From Bacteroidota bacterium (GTDB lineage: Bacteria; Bacteroidota; Rhodothermia; Rhodothermales; JAHQVL01): a stretch of DNA of 32,639 nt. The position numbers and the translations under genes are program-made. The stretch is taken from the NCBI GenBank assembly GCA_039111535.1, contig JBCCIM010000055.1, positions 1 to 32,639 of the forward strand, written 5' to 3'. Shown one piece after another: positions 1-8,387 of this stretch; within the stretch, counting starts at the first letter, position 1; every line of letters begins with the position of its first letter. The notes under the pieces are model-generated. The model made no database searches. It saw only the letters and a list, made by a program, of their open reading frames with translations, and was not told where the DNA came from.

Positions 1-543
1 CCAGAGTACGCCGTAATCGGCCGGGTGGCGCGTCGCCTGTGGGCCAAGGCGCTCAAGCACCTGTACGGGGCAGATGAGCGGGCGCAAAAGCTGAAGTATC
101 ACATTCAGACCAGCGGCCGGTCGCTCCATGCGCAGGAGATCAGCTTCAACGACATCCGCACGACGTTGCAGGCGCTAACCGCCATCTACGACAACGCCAA
201 TTCGCTCCACACCAACGCCTACGACGAGGCGATCACCACCCCGACCGAAGAATCGGTGCGTCGGGCGATGGCGATCCAGCTGATTATCAATAAGGAGTGG
301 GGCTTGGCGTACAACGAAAATCCGATCCAGGGAGCGTTTGTGATCGAGGAGTTGACCGACTTGGTGGAAGAGGCGGTTTTGCAGGAGTTTGAGCGTTTAA
401 CCGAACGAGGTGGCGTATTGGGTGCGATGGAAACGATGTACCAGCGGAGCAAGATTCAGGAGGAGTCGCTCTACTACGAGACGTTAAAGCACAATGGGGA
501 TTACCCGATTATCGGTGTGAATACGTTCTTGGTCTATATCTAA
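1..543 (+). CDS. icmF: Fused isobutyryl-CoA mutase (IcmF), C-terminal part, 5' cut by window and prematurely ended
   Basis: The frame is open from base 1, so the gene begins outside the window. The visible part matches the substrate-binding barrel of adenosylcobalamin-dependent acyl-CoA mutases: [24 protein letters not shown]-like and [13 protein letters not shown] segments typical of IcmF. IcmF interconverts isobutyryl-CoA and n-butyryl-CoA and carries its own G-protein chaperone domain upstream of this part. The oddity is the 3' end. After PIIGVNTFL the frame reads VYI and stops, whereas family members continue for roughly 90-100 residues ending near GGKYRRN. None of the other frames downstream continues it. 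This part also looks more GC-rich than the following genes. It could be a pseudogene, a rearrangement junction or an assembly error. The family call is firm; IcmF versus a close methylmalonyl-CoA mutase relative is less so. Confidence 0.85.
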   Translation, partial: PEYAVIGRVARRLWAKALKHLYGADERAQKLKYHIQTSGRSLHAQEISFNDIRTTLQALTAIYDNANSLHTNAYDEAITTPTEESVRRAMAIQLIINKEWGLAYNENPIQGAFVIEELTDLVEEAVLQEFERLTERGGVLGAMETMYQRSKIQEESLYYETLKHNGDYPIIGVNTFLVYI

Positions 544-568
544 CCTTTGTTGAGCTAAAAAAGCTGGT

Positions 569-1306
569 ATGTCACAATTCAGTTATGGCCAGTATTGTCC
601 ACTTGCACATGCGCTCGATACACTCGGAGAGCGCTGGACGCTGCTGATCATCCGTGAGCTGATGCACGGCCCTCGCACCTACAAACTGTTGCTACAAAAC
701 TTGCCCGATATGGGGGCCATCAGTTTGTCGCGCCGGCTAGGAAAACTGGAACGCAGTGGCATTGTACAGCGAGAGATGCAAGAACCTCGGGCGGCGGATG
801 AGCCGTATTCGCTCACAACAAAAGGCCACAAACTGATCCCGCTATTGGTCGATCTCGCAGCATTTGGACTTGAGTCGCTGGACCTACCCGCTGCCTACGA
901 AGTCTATTCTCCCCTCTGGTCTTTGCTCGAGTTGCATGCCCGGTTTAAGCCTGCCCTTGCAAAAGAGTTGAACATGATGTTCGAACTGCGCATTGACAGT
1001 GAAGCACACCATGTGGAAATCAGTCAAGGGGTTGTTAAAACGCATGCAGGTCCTGCCCCTTCCCCGTTGTTTGTAATTACCACAGACGCGGCCAGTTTTA
1101 TTTTGATACTGCGGGGGATTCTGCCGATACGCGAAGCCATTCAGATTCGCCGGCTTGATATTGATGGCAGCCTGGCAGCGTTCTCGCGGACGCTGGATAT
1201 CTTTGGGCTGCGCGCGCCTGTCCTTGAAGCCCCCAAACAGCCAAAGAACGGCGCTGTTGATGGACAGGCCAATGCGCCCAAAATTGAGATGTATCCCGCC
1301 CGTTAG
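569..1306 (+). CDS. HxlR-family winged-helix transcriptional regulator with C-terminal SCP2-like domain
   Basis: Residues about 8-100 form the HxlR winged helix, recognisable by YGQYCPLAHALDTLGERWTL near the start, the LSRRLGKLERSGIV recognition region, and the wing ending in YSLTTKGHKL. Residues about 120-220 form a second domain that resembles the sterol-carrier-protein-2-like C-terminus found in some HxlR proteins (hydrophobic strand, then LRGILPIREAIQIRRLDIDGS). This two-domain form of about 245 residues is longer than the usual 100-150 residue HxlR protein and suggests ligand binding. HxlR regulators often sense aldehydes, redox state or aromatic compounds; nothing here names the target. 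It lies 25 bp after the broken icmF end, so any functional link with that gene is uncertain. Confidence 0.88.
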   Translation: MSQFSYGQYCPLAHALDTLGERWTLLIIRELMHGPRTYKLLLQNLPDMGAISLSRRLGKLERSGIVQREMQEPRAADEPYSLTTKGHKLIPLLVDLAAFGLESLDLPAAYEVYSPLWSLLELHARFKPALAKELNMMFELRIDSEAHHVEISQGVVKTHAGPAPSPLFVITTDAASFILILRGILPIREAIQIRRLDIDGSLAAFSRTLDIFGLRAPVLEAPKQPKNGAVDGQANAPKIEMYPAR

Positions 1307-1440
1307 AAGCATCCAGAAAGCCACCCGACCAGCCTTCTAATTCTTATTTCAGGAATAAAAGGCGAAACACAACAGCTTCCACATGCTACAAGCATGTTAT
1401 ACCCGCCCACGCTGGCCCCTTACTAAAGAATATTTGCAGA

Positions 1441-2217
1441 ATGAGAACAGTGCGTGCTACACGGTATGTGACGCCTCTTCGGGAAGGGGGCTCGTTGCCA
1501 GCTATTGTGGAGGCTGATGACGACGGCACGTACGTGCTTAAATTCAGGGGCGCCGGCCAGGGGCCGCGTGCGCTTGTCGCGGAACTGATAGCAGGAGAAC
1601 TGGCCCGAGCAGCCGGCTTGCCAGTCCCCGAAATTGTATTTATCGAACTCGATATTGAGCTGGCCCGCACCGAGCCCGACCAGGAAATCCGAGACCTGAT
1701 CAAAGCCAGTGATGGGCTAAATCTGGCACTCGATTACCTGCCGGGATCGCTGACCTTTGACCCCGTTGTTGATCAGACTGATGCCCACCTGGCATCTGCC
1801 ATTGTTTGGTTTGATGCCTTCGTCACGAACATTGACCGCACGGCCCGCAATACCAATATGCTCATGTGGCACAAACAGCTCTGGCTCATTGATCATGGGG
1901 CTGCGCTGTATTTTCATCACGCATGGGACAATTATCAGGAACGCAGTAAAGATGCATTTTCTGCTATAAAAAACCACGTTTTGCTGCCGTCTGCCAATGC
2001 CCTTGAAGACGCCGGCCGGCGCATTAGTGCCAAGCTTACAGAAGAGGTTGTTCGAGATATTGTGGCGCTTGTGCCGGCAGCCTGGCTCACTGGCGATTCG
2101 CCGTTTGCTGACATAGCTGCGCACCGGGAAGGATATGTAACGTATCTGCTAAACCGCCTGTCCCCACCATTTAACTTTATGGAGGAGGCTGCCCGTGCCA
2201 GAGCAACGTCTGTATGA
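1441..2217 (+). CDS. HipA-like protein kinase (HipA_2 type)
   Basis: A compact kinase-fold protein of 258 residues. Visible motifs are the ATP-lysine strand YVLKF (K34), a helix glutamate in AELIAGELA (E48), a catalytic-loop segment NIDRTARNTN (D132, N137, N139) and the metal-binding aspartate in LIDHGAAL (D151). These fit the stand-alone HipA-like kinase family (Pfam HipA_2), not full-length HipA, because the N-terminal HipA subdomain and a HipB partner are absent. The gene overlaps the DUF3037 gene by 23 bp, an arrangement seen repeatedly in bacteria, which suggests the two work together. Substrate and role are unknown; the toxin HipA phosphorylates glutamyl-tRNA synthetase, but that cannot be assumed here. 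No helix-turn-helix antitoxin is encoded next to it. Confidence 0.85.
   Translation: MRTVRATRYVTPLREGGSLPAIVEADDDGTYVLKFRGAGQGPRALVAELIAGELARAAGLPVPEIVFIELDIELARTEPDQEIRDLIKASDGLNLALDYLPGSLTFDPVVDQTDAHLASAIVWFDAFVTNIDRTARNTNMLMWHKQLWLIDHGAALYFHHAWDNYQERSKDAFSAIKNHVLLPSANALEDAGRRISAKLTEEVVRDIVALVPAAWLTGDSPFADIAAHREGYVTYLLNRLSPPFNFMEEAARARATSV
2181..2188 (+). promoter_or_regulatory. Strong Shine-Dalgarno deciding a GTG start
   Basis: GGAGGAGG lies six bases before the GTG at 2195, inside the 3' end of the HipA-like kinase gene. It fixes the start of the DUF3037 gene and points to translational coupling. Most other starts in this window lack such a clear site. Confidence 0.8.
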
Positions 2218-2578
2218 TTATGCCATTATCCGGGTAATGCCCCGGGTAGAGCGAGAAGAGTTTATAAACGCCGGCGTTATTTTGTCGTGTAATGCGCATC
2301 GCTTCCTCAAAGCCACCATTGCCCTCGATCCTGATCGCCTCATCGCGCTGGATCCCAACGTTGATTTGGATATGGTTAACGCGCACTTGCGTGCCATAGA
2401 AAAGATCAGTGCCGGTGACCCGGATGCGGGGCCTATTGGGCAATTACATCGCCGCGAGCGCTTTCACTGGCTTGTTGCTCCTCGGAGCACCATGATTCAA
2501 ACCTCGCCTGTGCATACGGGCCACTGTACAGATCCTGAGCAAGCCCTGGCACACCTCGTAGACAAAATGGTCCGGTAA
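2195..2578 (+). CDS. DUF3037 family protein
   Basis: A 127-residue protein matching DUF3037: it opens with YDYAIIRVMPRVEREEFINAG (strand-turn with VxREEFxNxG) and ends with the characteristic RFHWLVAPRSTMIQTSPVHTG segment. There is no signal peptide or membrane helix, so it is cytosolic. It starts at GTG with a strong ribosome site and overlaps the preceding kinase gene, so the two are surely co-translated. The family has no established function. The constant pairing with a HipA-like kinase suggests it is a regulator, substrate or antitoxin-like partner of that kinase, which is inference only. Thirteen bases separate its stop from the converging response-regulator gene. Confidence 0.88.
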   Translation: MPEQRLYDYAIIRVMPRVEREEFINAGVILSCNAHRFLKATIALDPDRLIALDPNVDLDMVNAHLRAIEKISAGDPDAGPIGQLHRRERFHWLVAPRSTMIQTSPVHTGHCTDPEQALAHLVDKMVR

Positions 2579-2591
2579 CAATCTACAGACG

Positions 2592-3272
2592 CTAGTCGTC
2601 AGTGTTTTCTACAATGCCGTTTTTCCACGCCCAGGCTGTTACCTCAGCACGGGTATTGAGCTCCAGCTTCATGTAGATGTTACTGACGTGCTTTTTTACA
2701 GTACTCTCGGCGATAAACAGCTCTTCGCCAATTTGCATGTTATTGAATCCTTTGGCGATGAGCTGAAGCACTTCGAGTTCACGCCGGCTGAGTTGCTGCA
2801 ATGAGCTGTCAACTTTGCGGCTTGGCCCACGGCGCTGCTTCATGAGCGCTGCAGCCACTTCCCGGCTAAGCCAGCCCTCTTCACCTTTAGAAACCCCACG
2901 CACTGCGGCAACGATAGTATCCAGCGATTCACTCTTGGTGAGGTAGCCGGCCACAGCGCCGCTTTCGAGCAATTTGGTGATATACTCAGGATCCTCGTAC
3001 GCGCTGAGCACGAGCACGCGAATGGCTTCGCCGTCTTCCTGAAGTTTTGTTGCCACTTCCAAACCCGTCATCTCGGGCATTTCCATATCCAGGACAAGCA
3101 GATGGGGTTGCAAGGCCTTTGCCAACTTCAGGGCTTCCCTCCCGTCACTGGCTTCTCCAATTACCGTAATATCCTCTTCCTGCTCCAATCGGGCCCGCAT
3201 GCCGGCGCGTAACGGAGGGTGGTCGTCAGCCAGCAGCACCTTTATTGGTGCAATTGCCTTTTCTGTGTACAT
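2592..3272 (-). CDS. NarL/FixJ-type response regulator (REC + LuxR HTH)
   Basis: Residues about 10-130 are a receiver domain with the acidic pair ADD (15-17), phospho-acceptor D62 in LVLDMEMPEMTG and the conserved lysine K113 in YLTKSES. Residues about 160-222 are a LuxR-type helix-turn-helix (SRRELEVLQLIAKGFNNMQI, then STVKKHVSNIYMKL). It should bind DNA as a phosphorylation-driven dimer. No histidine kinase is encoded nearby, so it is an orphan here. It converges on the DUF3037 gene. The target genes are not evident; the S46 peptidase genes that follow on the same strand are transcribed from upstream and terminate before this gene. Confidence 0.95.
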   Translation of the reverse strand: MYTEKAIAPIKVLLADDHPPLRAGMRARLEQEEDITVIGEASDGREALKLAKALQPHLLVLDMEMPEMTGLEVATKLQEDGEAIRVLVLSAYEDPEYITKLLESGAVAGYLTKSESLDTIVAAVRGVSKGEEGWLSREVAAALMKQRRGPSRKVDSSLQQLSRRELEVLQLIAKGFNNMQIGEELFIAESTVKKHVSNIYMKLELNTRAEVTAWAWKNGIVENTDD

Positions 3273-3436
3273 AATTTATCAGTCTGGTCGCACTGCCTGC
3301 AAGATACAAACTATTTGGCAGAACTCCTCTGTGTTGTGGGCTTAATGAAATACAACGATGGCTTTGGTGGTAACCATCCATCTTTATATAGTGCGAAAAA
3401 TCTGATTGAATTACGACAACTTGACCCGCTTTAACC

Positions 3437-3475
3437 TAAAAAGAAAGGCCATCCCTACCTAAGGATCGCCTTTCT
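3437..3475 (-). terminator. Intrinsic terminator of the S46 peptidase genes
   Basis: On the minus strand GAAAGGCGATCC (3474-3463) pairs with GGATGGCCTTTC (3454-3443) with one mismatch and an 8-base loop. A run of five T residues follows (3442-3438). It lies about 45 bp after the stop of the peptidase gene at 3521. Confidence 0.85.
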
Positions 3476-3520
3476 AGTTTAATCATTGGACTCAGACCAA
3501 CAGCCCTATAAGCGCAATTT

Positions 3521-5812
3521 CTACTCTTCCATTGCGGCGTCCGCCTCATCTTCTGTTTCAACAAAGGTATTCCCCACCAATTCCAGCACAATACGATCTG
3601 CATCGTATATATCATCCAGCACTTCGAGGATACCGCGTGCATCTACAGAAATAGCGCGCGCCGTTTTGTCGCGGTAGACATATTCATTGGGGAGCGACTC
3701 GACATTCCCGTCGAAAATCAAACCGACCAACTCCAGGTTGGCGTTTACCAGGGGTGAACCCGAGTTGCCGCCTGTAATGTCATTTGTTGATACAATGTTG
3801 AGGGGGGTTGCAAGATCAAAGCCAGTCGGCCGTTCCCGCCAGCGCTCAGGTAAATCCCACTCACTGCCCGACCCATAAGTAAAGAAATGGTCGTACAGCC
3901 CATAAAATGTGGTTTTGTACGGTGCAACGGTCCCATTGTAATTGTACCCTTTAACCACACCATCAGACAACCGTAGCGAGAATGTGGCATCGGGGGGAAT
4001 GTCTTCACCCAGCACATCCAGGCGCGCGCGCGCTAGCCGGGCACTCAGGTTTTCTTCCCGATCTGCAAAACTGCCATTTTGTTGGCCAAGCGTAAAGTAC
4101 AGGGGGCCTAACGCATTGATAATGGGCACTGCAGCATCTTTGCTAGACAAAAAGCCACTGTCAAGCAATGCATAAAATGCACTGGAATCGGTCAACGCTG
4201 TGCTATCGACCAGCGTTGTCGCCAACTCTTCCGGGGTTTTGCCCTGCAAGATTCCACGCAACGTTGGGTCAGTTGGCCCGAGGTACTTTTTGATTTCATT
4301 GATACGCGCCAACACAAAAGCTTTCTCTACTTCGTCAGGGAAGTCTTTGATTTCGGACGCGTCATTTTTGATGCCATCCAGCGTCTCCTGCGGTGCACCG
4401 CGCTGCTTAAGCAACGCATACGCATAGCCGTAGAGCGCACGGGTAAAGACCCGAGAACCAATGGAGGTGCCAAAATACGTCAGGGCACCTGACTGGCGGG
4501 CTGTTGCCTTTTTCGAAGACTGCACAGCGCGCAATTCCCGGAGCACCACCCCGTATTTCTTTTTAAGATCTGTATCCGCTTCAATCGCAGCAGCAAGTTC
4601 TTTCTCGGCAGCCCCTTTTCGCGCCATCAGATATTCATCCTGCAAGCCTTCAAGTTGTCCGGCATTGGCCTTGATTGAATTGGCTATGGAGAAGTAGGTA
4701 TTGCGCAGTTCATCGAGGCTGTCATCGTCGTCGTTTGCTTCGAGGTACGCTTTGAGTATTTCAGAGCGCGTATCCAGTACTTCGAGTTGCTGCGGCAAGG
4801 CATAATCGCGTTCATACTCAAGCTGGCTCACAGTATTGAGCCGGCTGGTTGAACCCGGACTCCCCACCACAAACACCACATCGCCTTCGCTTACCCCGGT
4901 CTTGCTCCAGGGAAAGAAGTATTCAGTTTTGAGCGGCATACCTTCGTAGTCATAGACGCGAAAGAAGGTCATATCCAGCGAATACCTTGGATAAGTGAAG
5001 TTGTCCTCTTCTCCACCAAATTTCCCAAGCTTGAGCTCCGGTGCAACGACCAAACGTACGTCGTAATACCGTTTGAACGTATATGCAGAGAACTTGCCCC
5101 CGTTGTAAAGAGAGATGACTTGCACCTGCAAGGTGGTATCTCTACCCTTGGCATCGTTTGTCAGGCTCCGTTCGAGCGATTCGATGCGGCGCTTGCGGGC
5201 ATCAGCCTCTTCTTCGTCATTCTGAAAATCAGGCACACCATCGTTCACCCGTTTGGTAACATCCTGTATGTCGATCAGTTGGTCAACATAAAGTTCTTGA
5301 ACACGACGTTCCTCATCGATGGAGCGGGCATAGAAGCCACGATCAAGGAGTGATTCACCCGGCCGGCTCACGTCTGTGATGCTTTCGCGGGCGCAATGGT
5401 GATTGGTAAGCACCAGGCCATTTGGCGAAACAAAGGAAGCAGAGCAATTGTCGCCAAAGCGCAAGGCGCCACGGCTTGCCAGTTCAAACCACTGGTCTGT
5501 CAAGTCGAGATTGTACGCTTCTTTGAAGTAGGTCAATGGTGGATTATCGAAGGTCCACATTTTGCCAGCATCAAAGGTACCGGTTGTCACGGTATCCAAT
5601 GGTGAAACAGGTACATCAGCCCTGGTTTGGCGCTCGGTTACGACTCGATCCTCCGGCGCTTTCTTGGGCCGTTCGGTAATGACAGCCGTTTCACTGGTTG
5701 TTGTGGCGCACCCTGCGATAACGAGCAATGCAGACACAACAAGAACCATATATGCGCGTTCCGGGAAGCGCCGCATGGCGTGCTGGACCGAAACTGAAAG
5801 GGATTTAGACAT
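3521..5812 (-). CDS. S46 family dipeptidyl-peptidase, predicted lipoprotein (DPP7/DPP11 family)
   Basis: A serine peptidase of the S46 family, which removes dipeptides from the N-terminus of peptides in the periplasm or at the surface. The trypsin-like halves are visible: GLVLTNHHC holds the catalytic histidine (H138/H139), EEDNFTYPRYSLDMTFF the aspartate region and TGGNSGSP the nucleophile (S684). After the serine the sequence reads FDGN. In Porphyromonas DPP7 a glycine sits at this S1 position, where DPP11 has arginine, so a DPP7-like preference for non-acidic P1 residues is inferred. The N-terminus has a hydrophobic segment ending VIAGC (C35), a lipobox, then about 45 residues of linker, so it should be membrane-anchored. 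It follows a close paralogue by 51 bp and probably shares its transcript. A terminator follows. Confidence 0.93.
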   Translation of the reverse strand: MSKSLSVSVQHAMRRFPERAYMVLVVSALLVIAGCATTTSETAVITERPKKAPEDRVVTERQTRADVPVSPLDTVTTGTFDAGKMWTFDNPPLTYFKEAYNLDLTDQWFELASRGALRFGDNCSASFVSPNGLVLTNHHCARESITDVSRPGESLLDRGFYARSIDEERRVQELYVDQLIDIQDVTKRVNDGVPDFQNDEEEADARKRRIESLERSLTNDAKGRDTTLQVQVISLYNGGKFSAYTFKRYYDVRLVVAPELKLGKFGGEEDNFTYPRYSLDMTFFRVYDYEGMPLKTEYFFPWSKTGVSEGDVVFVVGSPGSTSRLNTVSQLEYERDYALPQQLEVLDTRSEILKAYLEANDDDDSLDELRNTYFSIANSIKANAGQLEGLQDEYLMARKGAAEKELAAAIEADTDLKKKYGVVLRELRAVQSSKKATARQSGALTYFGTSIGSRVFTRALYGYAYALLKQRGAPQETLDGIKNDASEIKDFPDEVEKAFVLARINEIKKYLGPTDPTLRGILQGKTPEELATTLVDSTALTDSSAFYALLDSGFLSSKDAAVPIINALGPLYFTLGQQNGSFADREENLSARLARARLDVLGEDIPPDATFSLRLSDGVVKGYNYNGTVAPYKTTFYGLYDHFFTYGSGSEWDLPERWRERPTGFDLATPLNIVSTNDITGGNSGSPLVNANLELVGLIFDGNVESLPNEYVYRDKTARAISVDARGILEVLDDIYDADRIVLELVGNTFVETEDEADAAMEE

Positions 5813-5863
5813 AATTTCTGTGATTCAATACACTTAAAATGGGGTGAGTAGGTACGCTGGCGA

Positions 5864-8032
5864 TTATTCGCCACCGCCCACTGCTGCGTCGTCACTGACA
5901 AGTACATCATTGGCCAGTTCTTCAACAATACGGTCCGCTTCATACACGGCATCCAGTGCTTCCAACATGCCACGGGCATCAACTGAAACTGAACGGGCAC
6001 GATCTGGCAAATAGATGTAGTTACCCGACAGGCTTTCGATGTTGCCGTCAAAAATAAGCCCGACCAACTCCAGGTCTTTGTTGACAATCGGAGAACCAGA
6101 ATTGCCCCCGATGATGTCATTGGTTGACGCAAAGTTTACGGGTACCGAAAGGTCCAGGTCTTTAGGTGCAGCTTTCCACCGTTCGGGCAAATCCCACTCG
6201 CTTTCGCTGCCATATGAATGGTAATGATCGTACAGCCCAAAGAAGCTCGTAAAAGGTGATGCATACGTGCCATTGTATGGATAGCCTTGCACTACACCAT
6301 CCGCGAGGCGGAGTGAAAACGTTGCATCTGGTGGTATTTCGTTTTGATAAACGGCATAGCGCGCACGACCAATGCTGCTGGCGATTTCACTTTGCTGGGC
6401 ACTCAGGCCGGCAAAGGCGCTTTGATACGTCTGGTACGTTTCGATAAAGCTATCAACCAGTTTGATTGCTGGATCCATGGCGTCCAATGTGCCTGCATCA
6501 AGTGCTTCGGTCAATTGCGCCTGTGATGCCAGCGCAGACGACCCGACAATGCCCTGCGCACGGTCTGTAGCAGACTGCCCAGTTAACAGGGCACCGACAA
6601 GTTCGCTTTCGGTGCCAAATGCAGCCGTCATATCCTGCAACCGCGTTTTCAGAAACTGGAGATCAAGTCCGGCAGGTGTGTCTGCGATGCCCAGTAGTTG
6701 CTCTTTTAATGGCGCCAGTTGCTCGCCGCCGCCAGCCGCCATACGATCCAGGTAGCCATGGGCAAGGATGGCGCGCCGTAATAGAGCAGCGGAATATGTC
6801 CCACTTGTCAGCGCAAAAAAGGCAGCATGCTCTTTGCTGTAGGCGCGCATTTCTTTTTGAATGGCCGCCATATCCTCCATCAATGAGCCATAATCTGCAG
6901 CGAGGTCATCATCAGCTGAAATCGCTTTAACAAACTGCCCCTCCGCGTCCCTTCGTCGGGCCATAATCACGGGATCTGCGAGCGCAGCCAGTTGGCCGGC
7001 ATATGCCTTTTCAGCATTCAAAAGAGAGAAAAGCTGGTTGCGGACCGCATTTTTTGCATCATCTGTTGTCGCTGCATCCTGGTAGTCGCGTAACGCCTGG
7101 ATGTGACTCTTGATGAAGGCCAGTAAATTTTTGTCCGTCATATCCCGGCGTCCTTCAAGCTGGGCAACCGTTTCGAGCCGGCTGGTGCTGCCAGGATTTC
7201 CTATCACAAAGACGGGCTCCCCAATTTGTGCGCCATCCATGCTCCACAAGAAGTAGTGTTCAGGCTCAAACGGGACGTTGTCATCATAGACCCGAAAAAA
7301 GGTCATATCGAGCGCATAACGAGGGAACGTAAAGTTATCAGCATCTCCTCCATAGTAGCCCATTTGCAGTTCAGGCGTGAAGACGAGTCGCACGTCATCG
7401 TAACGCTTGAACGTATAGGCAGCGTATTTACCGCCGTGGTAAAAAGGAATAATTTCAATAACGTATCCGGCCTCTTCCCCCCCCAATCCATCCAATAACA
7501 TAGCCGTTACGGCATCGATGGTATCTTGCCTGGCCTGCGCACGTTCAGCATCTGTTTCGCCGCGCATTTCTGCTTCCCGTACTGCCTGGGTAACATCTTC
7601 AATGGCAACAAGCTGATCAGCATAGTAGCCGGGTACCTGGCGCTCCTCTTCAAGCGTAGTGGCATAAAAACCGTCTTCCGTCAACCGCTCGCCTGGATTG
7701 GACACCTGGGTCACAGCATTGCGGGCGCAATGGTGGTTTGTGAGCACCAGCCCATATCCCGACACAAACGACGCTGAACATCCGGGAATACGGAGTGCGC
7801 CAAGCCTGGCTGTATCAAACCATGACTGAGATGGCGTAAAGTTATACGCTTCTTCAAAGTACTCAAAAGGTGGATGATCGAACGTCCACATTTTGCCGTT
7901 ATCAAACCGGCCGGCTTTGTCTGCGTCCTGGCCGTATGCCGTATGTGGCAACAATACAATCAGTGCCAGCAGACTTGCGCAGACTATGCGCAAAGTGGAT
8001 CCGGCTTGAATCATTAGTTTTTCTTGTCTCAT
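5864..8032 (-). CDS. S46 family dipeptidyl-peptidase, secreted paralogue
   Basis: Second S46 peptidase, 722 residues, close to the usual family length. It has a type I signal peptide (hydrophobic residues about 13-34, cleavage near AYG-Q), histidine in GLVLTNHHC (H100/H101), the DNFTFPRYALDMTFF aspartate region and nucleophile S645 in GGNSGSP, followed by FDGN as in its neighbour. The middle helical cap domain (about 280-540) is more divergent between the two copies than the catalytic halves. It is the first gene of the pair, so a promoter should lie upstream, where dyads at 8107-8132 are found. An in-frame ATG six codons in (8014) is an alternative start. Both enzymes suit an organism that feeds on proteins or peptides, as expected from the family. 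Confidence 0.93.
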   Translation of the reverse strand: MRQEKLMIQAGSTLRIVCASLLALIVLLPHTAYGQDADKAGRFDNGKMWTFDHPPFEYFEEAYNFTPSQSWFDTARLGALRIPGCSASFVSGYGLVLTNHHCARNAVTQVSNPGERLTEDGFYATTLEEERQVPGYYADQLVAIEDVTQAVREAEMRGETDAERAQARQDTIDAVTAMLLDGLGGEEAGYVIEIIPFYHGGKYAAYTFKRYDDVRLVFTPELQMGYYGGDADNFTFPRYALDMTFFRVYDDNVPFEPEHYFLWSMDGAQIGEPVFVIGNPGSTSRLETVAQLEGRRDMTDKNLLAFIKSHIQALRDYQDAATTDDAKNAVRNQLFSLLNAEKAYAGQLAALADPVIMARRRDAEGQFVKAISADDDLAADYGSLMEDMAAIQKEMRAYSKEHAAFFALTSGTYSAALLRRAILAHGYLDRMAAGGGEQLAPLKEQLLGIADTPAGLDLQFLKTRLQDMTAAFGTESELVGALLTGQSATDRAQGIVGSSALASQAQLTEALDAGTLDAMDPAIKLVDSFIETYQTYQSAFAGLSAQQSEIASSIGRARYAVYQNEIPPDATFSLRLADGVVQGYPYNGTYASPFTSFFGLYDHYHSYGSESEWDLPERWKAAPKDLDLSVPVNFASTNDIIGGNSGSPIVNKDLELVGLIFDGNIESLSGNYIYLPDRARSVSVDARGMLEALDAVYEADRIVEELANDVLVSDDAAVGGGE

Positions 8033-8106
8033 TTTTCTGGATTTTCAGCTGGCACTGCCCAGTACAGGGTCGGGTAGCAGAACAACGCCAGGCTGTTCAA
8101 TCGTAA

Positions 8107-8132
8107 AGTATTTAAATACTCCTAAACAGGAG
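8107..8132. promoter_or_regulatory. Two overlapping dyads upstream of the S46 peptidase genes
   Basis: A perfect 14-bp palindrome AGTATTTAAATACT (8107-8120) overlaps a hairpin CTCCT-AAAC-AGGAG (8119-8132). They lie 75-100 bp upstream of the start at 8032 and outside any gene, so an operator or leader structure is plausible. No regulator can be named. Confidence 0.4.
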
Positions 8133-8235
8133 AAAAATTCGATGGCGGGTTGCGCGTCATCTTCTGTGATAATCGTTAAAATTCCGGCAAAAACAGGAAC
8201 ACGAATACCATAAACTCATATAGTTGGCATCATTT

Positions 8236-8321
8236 GCGAGAGTGGCGGAATTGGTAGACGCGCTAGATTTAGGATCTAGTTCCTTCTGGGAGTGGGGGTT
8301 CGAGTCCCCCCTTTCGCACCA
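8236..8321 (+). tRNA. tRNA-Leu (anticodon UAG)
   Basis: An 86-nt class II tRNA with encoded CCA. The acceptor stem GCGAGAG pairs with CTTTCGC, the D arm reads GGCGGAATTGGTAGACGC, the anticodon stem CTAGA/TCTAG encloses the loop TTTAGGA with anticodon TAG, a variable arm follows, and the T arm is GGGGG-TTCGAGT-CCCCC. UAG reads CUA and, by wobble, other CUN leucine codons. It stands alone and is followed by its own terminator. Confidence 0.98.
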
Positions 8322-8340
8322 TCGCATACGATGTTATAGT

Positions 8341-8376
8341 GTCCGGGATCCGTATTGGGTTACCGGACTTTTTTTG
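8341..8376 (+). terminator. Intrinsic terminator of tRNA-Leu
   Basis: GTCCGG (8341-8346) pairs with CCGGAC (8363-8368), followed at once by seven T residues. It lies 20 bases after the tRNA and 12 bases before the stop of the convergent porD gene. Confidence 0.85.
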
Positions 8377-8387
8377 TCTATGCCGTT

